A DNA stretch of 39,578 bases from Holosporaceae bacterium (GTDB lineage Bacteria > Pseudomonadota > Alphaproteobacteria > UBA3830), in the NCBI GenBank assembly GCA_031267415.1, contig JAIRZD010000061.1, forward strand, positions 1 through 39,578, given 5' to 3'. This document shows, piece by piece, positions 20,161 to 29,463 of the stretch (positions within the stretch are counted from its first letter, which is position 1; each line of letters begins with the position of its first letter). The notes under the pieces were generated by a model. The model was given only the letters and a program-made list of their open reading frames with translations. It did not search any database and was not told the origin of the DNA. Both the position numbers and the translations under genes were made by a program.

Positions 20161-21657
20161 CTAAAAAATTCTCGGACGATAATCACCAGATTTTTCCCAG
20201 TACGGCAGAGACGCAGCGTATTCAGAGTTCCCATTTTGCCCCTCCGCTTTCAACAGAGTCAGAAGTCCTTTGCTCAGACTACTAAATCCCATTATATTGA
20301 GAAACTGCATCATTCTACTCATTCTCAGTTTATTGTGTCCTGTAACGGACTTAAGGAAAACTTTTTGGTCAGCAACATAGTATTTGTTAGTCGTTACATT
20401 AAACCCTATTCCCCAGAAACGAAGCATTGCCGCATAATTAATAATGGCTTCCAATTCTATTGCGTTTTCCAACCAATCCAACGACCCTAATGCGCTACAG
20501 GATATGGTTGCAAGCGCGGCCCCCTCAAACGGCACTTTTTCTTCTCTGACATTCCGCGCCCATTTCATCATGCGCAGCAAACTCTGATACCCTTTATCTA
20601 ACACTGGCGCACCTGAGTTATATTTCGACTTTTGATCCGTCGCAAATTTCAACTGTACATAACGGTGCGCATTCTCTTTGCTTTCCGCTCCGCATAGCCA
20701 AAGCGGCTCCGTCATTTTTAGTTCCTCACGATACTCATTCTCAACATCAGCTATATTCCCTCCCCTATAGTACTCACCCACACTCCATGCGCCACTCAGA
20801 ATATACATCATCGGAGATTTGATCAATTTCAAGTCGTCTTCCGGCGAAGTCAATCCAAATTGACCCTTCATAGCTTTTTCGAACTTCCCTTTAGTTTCTG
20901 CCTTACTGTCTCCATACTCTTTATCCTCTATTAACCTACCATATACTTTATCCACATCACACTTTCCTACTCCGTTCATCCCTCCGTGTCGGGCCATTGT
21001 GTTAGTCATGCATTCCCAGACCTTTTTTCCCTCGGTGTCTTTCGGCGGATTCAAAAAATATCCCACAAGCTTACTCGGGCCCTCACGGACCATCCTTTCC
21101 CCAAACCCGGCTATTACCCCAAACATAGCTTCCGCCCAATCTGCGTCCCAAGCTTCCACAATTTTTATCCCAAATCCAGCACCATCCATAAAAATATATT
21201 CAAGTAATTGCAAAGCTTCTATATCCGCTGCTTGTCCATATTTGCCGCTGATATATGCTGCCTTCCCTGCTAGAGACATCAGGAACGTCCTCACTTTATT
21301 AGGGTCACTCAAATTAAGTTCACCCCCTTTTCGGGTCCCCGCCTCCACATGCTTTTTATACGCGCTCAATACAGCATCATTTTTTTCCTTATCAACGCAT
21401 CTTAAAACACCATTGGTATCTTTCACATAGCCCTCCGCCTGGTCACCCAGACCGATCGCGAACAGTCCCAGCATCATCGCAATTGCGAATCTTTTTTTTC
21501 CAATAGACTTCTTTCGAAACATGCGCTCTTTCGGTAATTTCTGCGTCGCTCCGGTGCTCGGATCCTCATGTACCACATGTACACTGCGGTCCTGCGCTCC
21601 GTATGCTCCTATAAATTCCTCGAAATATCTTTGTTTCGAAAGAAGTCTAATAATCAT
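20161..21657 (-). CDS. Secreted protein of unknown function, paralog 2, with in-frame element insertion after codon 3
   Basis: MII-[49-aa element-encoded insert]-GKKRFAIAMMLGLFAIGLGDQAEGYVKDTNGVLRC...; otherwise collinear with paralog 1. Confidence 0.85.
   Translation of the reverse strand: MIIRLLSKQRYFEEFIGAYGAQDRSVHVVHEDPSTGATQKLPKERMFRKKSIGKKRFAIAMMLGLFAIGLGDQAEGYVKDTNGVLRCVDKEKNDAVLSAYKKHVEAGTRKGGELNLSDPNKVRTFLMSLAGKAAYISGKYGQAADIEALQLLEYIFMDGAGFGIKIVEAWDADWAEAMFGVIAGFGERMVREGPSKLVGYFLNPPKDTEGKKVWECMTNTMARHGGMNGVGKCDVDKVYGRLIEDKEYGDSKAETKGKFEKAMKGQFGLTSPEDDLKLIKSPMMYILSGAWSVGEYYRGGNIADVENEYREELKMTEPLWLCGAESKENAHRYVQLKFATDQKSKYNSGAPVLDKGYQSLLRMMKWARNVREEKVPFEGAALATISCSALGSLDWLENAIELEAIINYAAMLRFWGIGFNVTTNKYYVADQKVFLKSVTGHNKLRMSRMMQFLNIMGFSSLSKGLLTLLKAEGQNGNSEYAASLPYWEKSGDYRPRIF
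21505..21648 (-). mobile_element. 144-bp MITE/RPE-like element, copy 4 (in frame inside paralog 2)
   Basis: AAT|AGACTT...AAGTCT|AAT. Empty site in paralog 1 reads ttccAATaatcatttt, so net gain is 147 bp. Confidence 0.97.
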
Positions 21658-21702
21658 TTTAATTCCAGCTCCTTATTCGTTATTATCTATTACAACAACT
21701 TT

Positions 21703-21731
21703 CTTATATAAGAAAACGCACGAAAAGGCAA
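21703..21731 (-). promoter_or_regulatory. Promoter of paralog 2 with altered -10
   Basis: TTGCCT-17 nt-TATAAG; paralogs 1 and 3 have TATAAT. Confidence 0.65.
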
Positions 21732-21797
21732 CAAAAAAAGCGACGCCAAATGTCGATCTTTATTTTCCTTTTTTGGTAATTCCGCTTGTCAATCAGC

Positions 21798-21826
21798 AAA
21801 AAGCCCGCTTCACCAGAAACGGGCTT
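21798..21826 (-). terminator. Rho-independent terminator downstream of secreted paralog 3
   Basis: Same AAGCCCG...CGGGCTTTTTGC hairpin as at 20085. Confidence 0.82.
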
Positions 21827-21873
21827 CCCAATCGACGATCAAGGATCGACGTTATTTGTCCATGTCCGAAATT

Positions 21874-23208
21874 CTAATAACGACCAACGCCATAAACAGC
21901 GTTCCACCTGTTCACAGTTCTCTTTCCTGCCTTTGTTAGCTCACCATCATCTTTCCTCTCCAATAGTTCCTGAGCCGCAACCTTCAACCCTAGGCCTTGA
22001 TTACGATCTCCCATTTTTTCGAGATAGCTCATCAGCATGGTCAATTTCATATTTTCTTCGTCTTCACGAACAGCTTTATCCAAAGCGGCCCTATTAACAG
22101 TTACGTATCTCCCACTCGTGTGCCCAGTCGCCTCATCTGTCCTAGTTATTATATACGCAAGACCCAATCCACAAAGCTCTTTCGCAAAACCCCGAATAGT
22201 CTCTAATTTTATGTGTTTCGCATACGCCTCCAGTACTTTTAAAACGTCTTCGCTCATACGGACATACAATCCTCGGTTACCACCTTCTTCTTTCTCTTTA
22301 CACAATTCATCTCTCTCTGCTTTACTCCCGCAGGCTCTTTCACCCAACTCAATCAGCCACAGCACCCTCTTATCCGCATCGCTCAGCTTCATTCCTTCAT
22401 TTCTATCCCCATATCGCAGCTGCATATGTTTATTTCCATCGTCCTTTTGGCCTATTATGGTTTTCAAGTTCTCAGACTCGAACAGGCTTACTAAGGTTTC
22501 CTTCTCTTTACCCAATCCCAAATGCCTTCTCAGTTTTCTTTCTTTTTGTTCATCATTACATTCGAATACACCGCTCAGTGATAGCGTTTTTCCTCCTAAT
22601 TTTTCCACTCCGCCTATCTTCCAGTGATTTCTCATGATGTTAGTTATGTATTTCCAGACCTCTTTTTCCTTTTTGTCCTTCGGCGGATTCAAAAAATATC
22701 CCAGAATCAAATCCGGGTTTAGCGTGCTCTCCTTCAATGCCCACTCGTTCACGACCGAAAGCGTAATCGCCGACCAAGCCTTGTCACAAGTATCCACCAT
22801 CTTTATACCGAACAAAGCACCTTCCATTAAAATATCCCTAAGCAAAGTCATTTTGCTCTTTTCTTTTCCCAACCGTCCAAAAGGAGAACTCTCTTTGTCC
22901 GGAGCTTCCGGTGTCGCTAGATGTACAAGGAACCCCTGGACACTCCGTTCCTCTTCTGGTTTAAACTCGTCACGATTTATATAGTCCTCTAAGCTTTTCC
23001 CTTCCCCTCTCGATTCTTTTTCGATCGATTGGTTCTTCTTTTTCAGAAAGTCAAAATAGGCCTCCTTCACAACCCTATTTTTCTCCTTATTCTCGCATCT
23101 TAAAACCCCATTGGTATCTTTCACATAGCCCTCCGCCTGGTCACCCAGACCGATCGCGAACAGTCCCATCATCATCGCAATTGCGAATCTTTTTTTCCCA
23201 ATAATCAT
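21874..23208 (-). CDS. Secreted protein of unknown function, paralog 3 (diverged)
   Basis: MIIGKKRFAIAMMMGLFAIGLGDQAEGYVKDTNGVLRCENKEKN; shares GYFLNPPKDKKEKEVWKYITNIM with paralogs but the mature region is much diverged. Confidence 0.87.
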   Translation of the reverse strand: MIIGKKRFAIAMMMGLFAIGLGDQAEGYVKDTNGVLRCENKEKNRVVKEAYFDFLKKKNQSIEKESRGEGKSLEDYINRDEFKPEEERSVQGFLVHLATPEAPDKESSPFGRLGKEKSKMTLLRDILMEGALFGIKMVDTCDKAWSAITLSVVNEWALKESTLNPDLILGYFLNPPKDKKEKEVWKYITNIMRNHWKIGGVEKLGGKTLSLSGVFECNDEQKERKLRRHLGLGKEKETLVSLFESENLKTIIGQKDDGNKHMQLRYGDRNEGMKLSDADKRVLWLIELGERACGSKAERDELCKEKEEGGNRGLYVRMSEDVLKVLEAYAKHIKLETIRGFAKELCGLGLAYIITRTDEATGHTSGRYVTVNRAALDKAVREDEENMKLTMLMSYLEKMGDRNQGLGLKVAAQELLERKDDGELTKAGKRTVNRWNAVYGVGRY

Positions 23209-23253
23209 TTTAATTCAAGCTCCTTATTCTTTATTATCTATTACAACAACTTT

Positions 23254-23282
23254 ATTATACAAGAAAATGCGCGAAAAGGCAA
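23254..23282 (-). promoter_or_regulatory. Sigma70-like promoter of paralog 3
   Basis: Minus-strand TTGCCT-17 nt-TATAAT. Confidence 0.75.
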
Positions 23283-23385
23283 CAAAAAAGCGATGCCAAA
23301 TGTCGATCCTCACTTTCCTTTTTCGGTAATTTCGCTTGCCAATCGACGCTATCAGAATCTTTTTCGAGAAATGCACCTCAAATAA

Positions 23386-24684
23386 TTGCGCCACCACAGA
23401 TGTTTGCATATACTGGGGGAAGGTGATAGAAGGCTGAATGTCGTGACGAAAATTCAAAATCCACCTGGTCCAAGCTTCAATAACAACCTGGTTCTGTTGG
23501 CATTGGGAACCAATCGCGGTGATCGGCTGCAGAATCTTCGATCGGCACTGAATTGTCTCCCCGGACGCTTGTTGCGCATGTCCCATGTGATTGAAACCAA
23601 CGCACAATTGCCTCCGGCTGCTCCGGCAGACTGGAATCTGCCGTATCTTAATATGCTGGTCTCCATGAAAACCGATTATGCCCCAGCTGAGCTGTTGTCC
23701 GCTCTGAAGCTAATCGAAAAACAACATGGAAGGGATCCGGAGGCCCCGCGCTGGTCTCCCCGCGTTCTGGATCTGGATATACTTTTGTATGGAAACAAGG
23801 AAGTAAACTCCGCTTCCCTAACCATTCCCCATGCGGAATTGAAAAATCGCGATTTCCTGCAATTTCTAATGGAAACCATGGGGTATGAAATCCCCGGGGC
23901 AATAAAAATGGATGTTTCCGGCTATGCTCCGCTGCGACATTACGCGCTTCATCCGAAATTTGTGGGCATTCTGAATGTAACCCCCGATTCTTTTTCGGAT
24001 GGCGGAAAATTTCTGCAGCCTGACAAAGCTGAGCAACAGGCCAAAAAGTTACAGCTGGATGGGGCAAGCATAATAGACATCGGAGCTCAATCTACGCGTC
24101 CCGGCTATGACGAAATTCCGCCATCCGAAGAAATAGCCCGATTGGCTCCCCTGTTGGATCGCTGCAGCGATATCAAAAACATCAGCATAGACACCTATTT
24201 TGATGACGTGGTGAAATACGTTTTGGGAAAAAATAATGTAAAATGGATAAATGATCAGGCGTCTGTCCTGGGTTCACAAACCCTAAAATTAATTGCCGAT
24301 AGGGACGTAAAATTAGTGATAATGCAGCGCGATATGAGCACTGTTTGGCTGCGGGATCGTCTAAAATATCTCCAGAATCTTGGCCTGGAAAAACGCAATA
24401 TTATTGTTGATCCTGGCATCGGTTTTGGCAAGACAAAATACCAAAATCTTCACCTCATCAAGCAACTAAAAATGCTACGCCGGCATGGTTGCGAGGTTCT
24501 TCTGGGCGCATCCCGCAAGTCATTCATGACGCACCATTCGGCAGCCCCGGCAGCAGACAGGGATCTGGAAAGCATAGCCGTGGCCTGTCACGCCCGGGAC
24601 GCCGGAGTAGATTACCTGAGAGTTCACAACGTCGCAGATCATATGAGATTTTTCGTAACCAAACATTGCATTGAGAACGCCTAG
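23386..24684 (+). CDS. Bifunctional HPPK-DHPS (FolK-FolP fusion)
   Basis: HPPK: LALGTNRGDRLQNL, RWSPRVLDLDILLYG. DHPS: GILNVTPDSFSDGG, ASIIDIGAQSTRPG, DPGIGFGK, GASRKSF. One continuous ORF; start codon uncertain. Confidence 0.93.
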   Translation: MRHHRCLHILGEGDRRLNVVTKIQNPPGPSFNNNLVLLALGTNRGDRLQNLRSALNCLPGRLLRMSHVIETNAQLPPAAPADWNLPYLNMLVSMKTDYAPAELLSALKLIEKQHGRDPEAPRWSPRVLDLDILLYGNKEVNSASLTIPHAELKNRDFLQFLMETMGYEIPGAIKMDVSGYAPLRHYALHPKFVGILNVTPDSFSDGGKFLQPDKAEQQAKKLQLDGASIIDIGAQSTRPGYDEIPPSEEIARLAPLLDRCSDIKNISIDTYFDDVVKYVLGKNNVKWINDQASVLGSQTLKLIADRDVKLVIMQRDMSTVWLRDRLKYLQNLGLEKRNIIVDPGIGFGKTKYQNLHLIKQLKMLRRHGCEVLLGASRKSFMTHHSAAPAADRDLESIAVACHARDAGVDYLRVHNVADHMRFFVTKHCIENA

Positions 24685-24703
24685 CCGCGCACCTGTCCGG
24701 CCC

Positions 24704-27382
24704 CTAGATGAGCTCCAGACTTTTTATGGCGTGATCAAGCTGGGTTATGCGCTCGTTCAGAGTTTTGACGCGGTCATTGTGTTCCTGCACAACGTCTGCT
24801 GAAGCTTTGGACAGAAAATTTTTGTTGCGAAGTTTTTTCTGGGACTCAGCCTTGATCTGCACGAACTTCTTCTTGATTTCGTTGAGGCGCTTTTTTTCCT
24901 CCACAACATCTATGCGATCGCCAAATCCCACATGAATAATTCCGCTATCCACAACCAGGGGTATGCTCTGACCAGCGATGTCCCTGACCACCGATACGCC
25001 GGCCATCCGCGAGAAGGCATCTCCATACTCCGCCACAACGTCGATCAGCTCCTGACTGGCAGATTCAACGCTAATCTCCAGTTTTTCCGACGGAGAAACG
25101 CCCAGGCATTGGCGCATGGACCTTATGGATGTGATGGCCTCCTGCAGTCGACCGATGCAACGTAGCGAATCGCTGCCATCGATATCTATGGCTGCCGCAT
25201 CCGGCCAGGACATATCCGTAACCTCAAGTTCTCCGCTGAGCTTTTTAGCTATGAACGGCGTAAAGGGGTAAAGCACGCGTACAAGCTGTAAAATAGCCCA
25301 CCCGGTAACATCCCTGATGTCTTTTTTCAGCAGAGTATTTTGCACACTGCTGTTGGTTGAGCAGTTTTTGGCCACCACCAAAGAATCAGATTGCAGAATT
25401 GGTTTAATAAGCTCCATGTACCAATCGCAGAAGGAGTTCCAGACGCACTGCTGAATAAGTCTGATGGCCTCATCAAATCTATAATTTTCCACGGCCACTT
25501 CCACATCCAATATCATGGTTTTTATCTTCTGGACTATCCATTGTCCAAGAGGGTGCTTAACGCTATTTACATCAAATTCACTGCAGTATAGGCAGGAATT
25601 TATCTGGGCGAATCGAACGGCGTTCCATAATTTCGTGAGAAAATTTCTCCCAATTTCAATGGACTTCTGATTCATTTTTATATCCCGGCCGGGAGATGAC
25701 ATGGAGGCGAGCGTATACCTGACGGCGTCTGCGCCATAGGCTTCGCAGAGAACCAGAGGATCGATCACGTTCCCCTTGGATTTCGACATTTTGCGACCTT
25801 TTTCGTCCCGCACCAATGCATGTATGTATACGTTTTTGAATGGCACTTTGCCGGTGGCGTAAATACCCATCATGATCATGCGGGCCACCCAGAAAAATAT
25901 GATGTCGAAGCCGGTAACAACCATCATATTGGAGTATAATCTTTCGAATTCTTCAGAATTTTGAGGCCATCCCAGCACTATAAATGGCCACATACCGGAT
26001 GAAAACCAGGTATCCAGCACATCGTTATCCTGAACCAGCTCTACGCTGTTTTTGCCGTAAAAATTTACGGCCTTCTGGGTGGCTTCTTCGGCTGTTTCGG
26101 CCACAAACAGCTGTCCATCAGGACCATACCAGGCCGGTATCTGGTGTCCCCACCAAATTTGCCGCGAAATGCACCATGGTTTTATGTCATTCAACCATTC
26201 GAAGTATATGTTTTCCCAATGCTTGGGCGAAAACACCACCTGGCCATTCCTCACCACTTCCAGGGCCGGAATAGCAAGCCGTGCAGCATCCAGGAACCAT
26301 TGATTCGTAATGAGAGGCTCCAGCATGGCACCTGATCTATCGCCAAACGGCGCCATGTGCTTTATGTTTTCGACTTTTACCAGCTGGCCTTTCTTTTCGA
26401 TAAAATCCACCACCACCCGGCGGGCCTCGAAGCGATCCATGTACTGAAATATCTCCGGAACAGCTCCGTTCAATTCCCCTCGATCGTTCATGATGTTAAT
26501 TATCGGCAGCCGGTGTCGTTTCCCCACCTCAAAGTCGTTAAAATCATGGGCCGGAGTAATTTTTACGGCGCCACTTCCTTTTTTTGAATCGGCGTATTCG
26601 TCAGCCACAATTGGAATCAGGCGATCGATCAGTGGAACATAGGCATTTTTCCCGATAAATTTTTTATGGCGCCGGTCCCTGGGATTTACAGCTATGGCCA
26701 CATCGCCGAAGATGGTTTCCGGTCTGGTGGTGGCTACTACGATGGCATCATTGCTATCTTCGAGTCTATATTTTATGTACCACTGCTGGGCATCAACTTC
26801 CTTTTCCACCACCTCCAGGTCAGAAATGGCAGAACGGATCTGCGGATCCCAATTTACCATCCTTTCGCCGCGATAAATCAGATTATCGTTGTATAACTTA
26901 ACGAACAATTTGGCGACAGCCCTTTTGCTGCCTTCATCCAGGGTAAATCGAAGACGGGAAAAATCGCAGGAAATTCCCAGGGTTTTTAGTTGCTCTATGA
27001 CGGCGCAGGCGGAGCTTTCCTTCCAAAACCAAATTTCCTTTAGCAGAGCTTCCCGCGAGACAGAACCTTTTTCGGCTCCCCGGTCGTACAATTGTTTTTC
27101 CACCAACAGCTGGGTGACGATGCCGGCATGGTCCAACCCCGGCTGGAACAGCACATCGTAGCCCTTTAATCTTTTGTAGCGCGCCAGAATATCCTGCAGC
27201 GTGAAGCAGAGGGCATGTCCCACATGCAGCGAGCCGGTTACGTTGGGAGGCGGCAGCAGCACCATAAATGGATCGCCGTCCGCTTTTCGGCGCGACGCCT
27301 CGATATCAAACGAAAAATTTTTTTCAAAGGACTTCGGATTGAAATTTTTATCCAGCATTGGGCCCTCGGCAAACAACAGCAA
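24704..27382 (-). CDS. valS: Valyl-tRNA synthetase
   Basis: PPPNVTGSLHVGHAL, WCISRQIWWGHQIPAWY, KMSKSKGNVIDP. Start may be MLDKN..., 8 codons downstream of the tracked start. Confidence 0.97.
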   Translation of the reverse strand: MLLFAEGPMLDKNFNPKSFEKNFSFDIEASRRKADGDPFMVLLPPPNVTGSLHVGHALCFTLQDILARYKRLKGYDVLFQPGLDHAGIVTQLLVEKQLYDRGAEKGSVSREALLKEIWFWKESSACAVIEQLKTLGISCDFSRLRFTLDEGSKRAVAKLFVKLYNDNLIYRGERMVNWDPQIRSAISDLEVVEKEVDAQQWYIKYRLEDSNDAIVVATTRPETIFGDVAIAVNPRDRRHKKFIGKNAYVPLIDRLIPIVADEYADSKKGSGAVKITPAHDFNDFEVGKRHRLPIINIMNDRGELNGAVPEIFQYMDRFEARRVVVDFIEKKGQLVKVENIKHMAPFGDRSGAMLEPLITNQWFLDAARLAIPALEVVRNGQVVFSPKHWENIYFEWLNDIKPWCISRQIWWGHQIPAWYGPDGQLFVAETAEEATQKAVNFYGKNSVELVQDNDVLDTWFSSGMWPFIVLGWPQNSEEFERLYSNMMVVTGFDIIFFWVARMIMMGIYATGKVPFKNVYIHALVRDEKGRKMSKSKGNVIDPLVLCEAYGADAVRYTLASMSSPGRDIKMNQKSIEIGRNFLTKLWNAVRFAQINSCLYCSEFDVNSVKHPLGQWIVQKIKTMILDVEVAVENYRFDEAIRLIQQCVWNSFCDWYMELIKPILQSDSLVVAKNCSTNSSVQNTLLKKDIRDVTGWAILQLVRVLYPFTPFIAKKLSGELEVTDMSWPDAAAIDIDGSDSLRCIGRLQEAITSIRSMRQCLGVSPSEKLEISVESASQELIDVVAEYGDAFSRMAGVSVVRDIAGQSIPLVVDSGIIHVGFGDRIDVVEEKKRLNEIKKKFVQIKAESQKKLRNKNFLSKASADVVQEHNDRVKTLNERITQLDHAIKSLELI

Positions 27383-27510
27383 CCACGTTTCGAGTGTACA
27401 CCAGTAACAATCATGAATCTACAATATTTTTATGAATGTATTAGGCTCTGTCGACATTGTTTCATAATAATTATGACTAATCCAAGATAAACAAATCTAA
27501 GGAAAACAAT

Positions 27511-27654
27511 AGACTTCTTTCGAAACATGCGCTCTTTCGGTAATTTCTGCGTCGCGTCGGTGCTCGGATACTCATGTACCACATGTACACTGCGGTCCTG
27601 CGCTCCGTATGCTCCTATAAATTCCTCGAAATATCTTTGTTTCGAAAGAAGTCT
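27511..27654 (-). mobile_element. 144-bp MITE/RPE-like element, copy 5
   Basis: AAT|AGACTTCTTTCGAAACA...TGTTTCGAAAGAAGTCT (orientation-reversed)|AAT. Confidence 0.96.
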
Positions 27655-27692
27655 AATGTCATCATTATCCGATGGCTATTGGGCAAATTATC

Positions 27693-28301
27693 TCAATGCT
27701 GAAATAATTCTTCCGGAGGCATGCCGAAGTGATCCAGGGCCACAATTGCCTCCAGGGCATCAAAACATTTTTGAGCCAGCAACATGCGATTTTCCCGCAT
27801 TAACATTTCATCCAATTTCGCCTTCAGGGCGTGCAGATGTATGACGTCTCCCCTGGCATAGACCAACTGTTCCTTGGAAAGATTCTGGGTTCCCCAGTCA
27901 GAAGATTGCTCATGTTTTGATATATCCACACCAAGAATTTCCCGACACAAATTTTTTAGGCCATGCCTATCGGAATACGTGCGAGCCAACTTCGAAGCTA
28001 TCTTCGTGCAATATACGGGAGATACGCCTATACCTAGACTATGATTTAAAATCCCCATGTCAAACCTGGCAAAATGGAATATTTTAAGGGTATTTTTGTC
28101 AGATAGCAGGTTTCTGAGATTAACTGCCTCGGAACAGCGCTCCGGATCCATCTGTACCAAATGGACTTCGCCAGTAGGAGAACATAGCTGCACCAGGCAG
28201 AGACGATCTCGCTTCAGCACCAGCCCCATGGCTTCGGTATCAACCGCCACACTGCCAGAAAATTCCAACCCAGCCGGTAAATCATTTTTATGCAAATTCA
28301 C
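27693..28301 (-). CDS. Ribonuclease D-like 3'-5' exonuclease
   Basis: GSVAVDTEAMGL, CLVQLC, KIFHFARFDMGIL, YARGDVIHL (DEDD exonuclease motifs). GTG start at 28301 (VNLHKNDLPAGLEF); the tracked start at 28352 lies in tRNA-Leu. Confidence 0.88.
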   Translation of the reverse strand: MNLHKNDLPAGLEFSGSVAVDTEAMGLVLKRDRLCLVQLCSPTGEVHLVQMDPERCSEAVNLRNLLSDKNTLKIFHFARFDMGILNHSLGIGVSPVYCTKIASKLARTYSDRHGLKNLCREILGVDISKHEQSSDWGTQNLSKEQLVYARGDVIHLHALKAKLDEMLMRENRMLLAQKCFDALEAIVALDHFGMPPEELFQH

Positions 28302-28318
28302 GTGCCAATTCCACAATT

Positions 28319-28405
28319 TGGTGCCCAAAAGAAGACTCGAACTTCCACCCACTTGCGTGGACTAGGACCTGAACCTAGCGCGTCTACCAATTCCGCCATC
28401 TGGGC
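28319..28405 (-). tRNA. tRNA-Leu (anticodon CAG), CCA encoded
   Basis: GCCCAGA...TTTGGGC acceptor, long variable arm, anticodon loop TTCAGGT, GTTCGAGTC T-arm, ACCA end. Confidence 0.95.
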
Positions 28406-28419
28406 GCACATACAACAGG

Positions 28420-28983
28420 CTATTTTGCCCTTTCAACGTAGCTAATATCTCCGGTATTAACCACTATTTTAACTCCGCTGTCAATGTGTGGAGGAACCAT
28501 GACCCGAATCCCGTTTTCCAGCAACGCCGGTTTATAGGATGAGGCAGCCGTCTGGGCCTTCACGACAGCTTCCGTCTCCACGACCTCCATAACCACCGTA
28601 TCCGGCAGCAAAACGGCCACTATTTCTCCATCGTGCATGGCAATTTTCACCATCATATTGTCCTGCAGAAAACAGGAAGACTCTCCTATTACCCCTCTAT
28701 CCACATCAAACTGCTCGAAGGTCGACATATTCATAAACGTAAAAGAATCGCCGTTGGAAAACAGCAGCTGGCATTCTTCTTCGTCTAATCTCACCCGTTC
28801 CAAAGTCTCGTCTGAGCGGAATCTTTCGTTTAATTTGGTGCCGATCCTCAGTTCTTTCAGTTCGACCTGCACGAAAGCTCCCCCTTTCCCGGGTTTTACA
28901 TGCTGAGTTTTACAGGTCTTCCACAGCTTGCCGTTAAACTCAAGCAGCATTCCAACCCTTAATTCGTTTGCGCCTATTTTCAT
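28420..28983 (-). CDS. efp: Elongation factor P
   Basis: MKIGANELRVGMLLEFNGKLWKTCKTQHVKPGKGGAFVQVELKEL. Confidence 0.97.
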   Translation of the reverse strand: MKIGANELRVGMLLEFNGKLWKTCKTQHVKPGKGGAFVQVELKELRIGTKLNERFRSDETLERVRLDEEECQLLFSNGDSFTFMNMSTFEQFDVDRGVIGESSCFLQDNMMVKIAMHDGEIVAVLLPDTVVMEVVETEAVVKAQTAASSYKPALLENGIRVMVPPHIDSGVKIVVNTGDISYVERAK

Positions 28984-29091
28984 ATCTGTTCTATATATCG
29001 CTCCAACACAGGCTAACTATAGTTAAGGCAAGCTCCATTTACAAGTCATGAATTAATTAAATGATGATCCTATTCCATTTGCTTTCGGATT

Positions 29092-29103
29092 GGAAAGAAG
29101 TCT
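29092..29103. repeat. Solo remnant of an element end
   Basis: GGAAAGAAGTCT followed by AAT, as beside full copies. Confidence 0.5.
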
Positions 29104-29209
29104 AATGGGAAAGATTGCAAAATGCGAGTTGCTGCGCTATTCTGCGGCACATTTTCCATTGTCCTGGGCGAGATTGCTGTGTTATTTTATCCATGGTGAC
29201 GTGTTCCAG

Positions 29210-29284
29210 TGGGGTGTAGCCAAGTGGTAAGGCAGCGGGTTTTGATCCCGTCATTCGTGGGTTCGAATCCTACCACCCCAGCCA
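29210..29284 (+). tRNA. tRNA-Gln (anticodon TTG), CCA encoded
   Basis: TGGGGTGTAGCCAAGTGGTAAGGC, anticodon loop with TTG, GGTTCGAATCC T-arm, CACCCCAGCCA. Confidence 0.94.
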
Positions 29285-29463
29285 GCGATAAATTTCCCCT
29301 TTTTTCTTCCTGCTTTAAAGACTTTTTCCAGGGCTTTTCCCACGGAAATATCCTTGCCGCGCCAAAAGAAAATTTTCATCAAATTTTAATTAAGAGTTTT
29401 CTTTGATTGTCCTATCATTATGGATTAATATGCGTTTAATGATGCTAACCATAGAGGATTTAG

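Noticed and set aside
18312-27654. Element copies considered as CRISPR-like repeats or REP sequences
   Set aside because: Widely spaced, 144 bp long with TIRs and TSDs and no spacers; mobile-element explanation fits better.
28302-28352. Upstream extension of the RNase D-like ORF
   Set aside because: Lies largely inside tRNA-Leu; the GTG at 28301 gives a more typical N-terminus.
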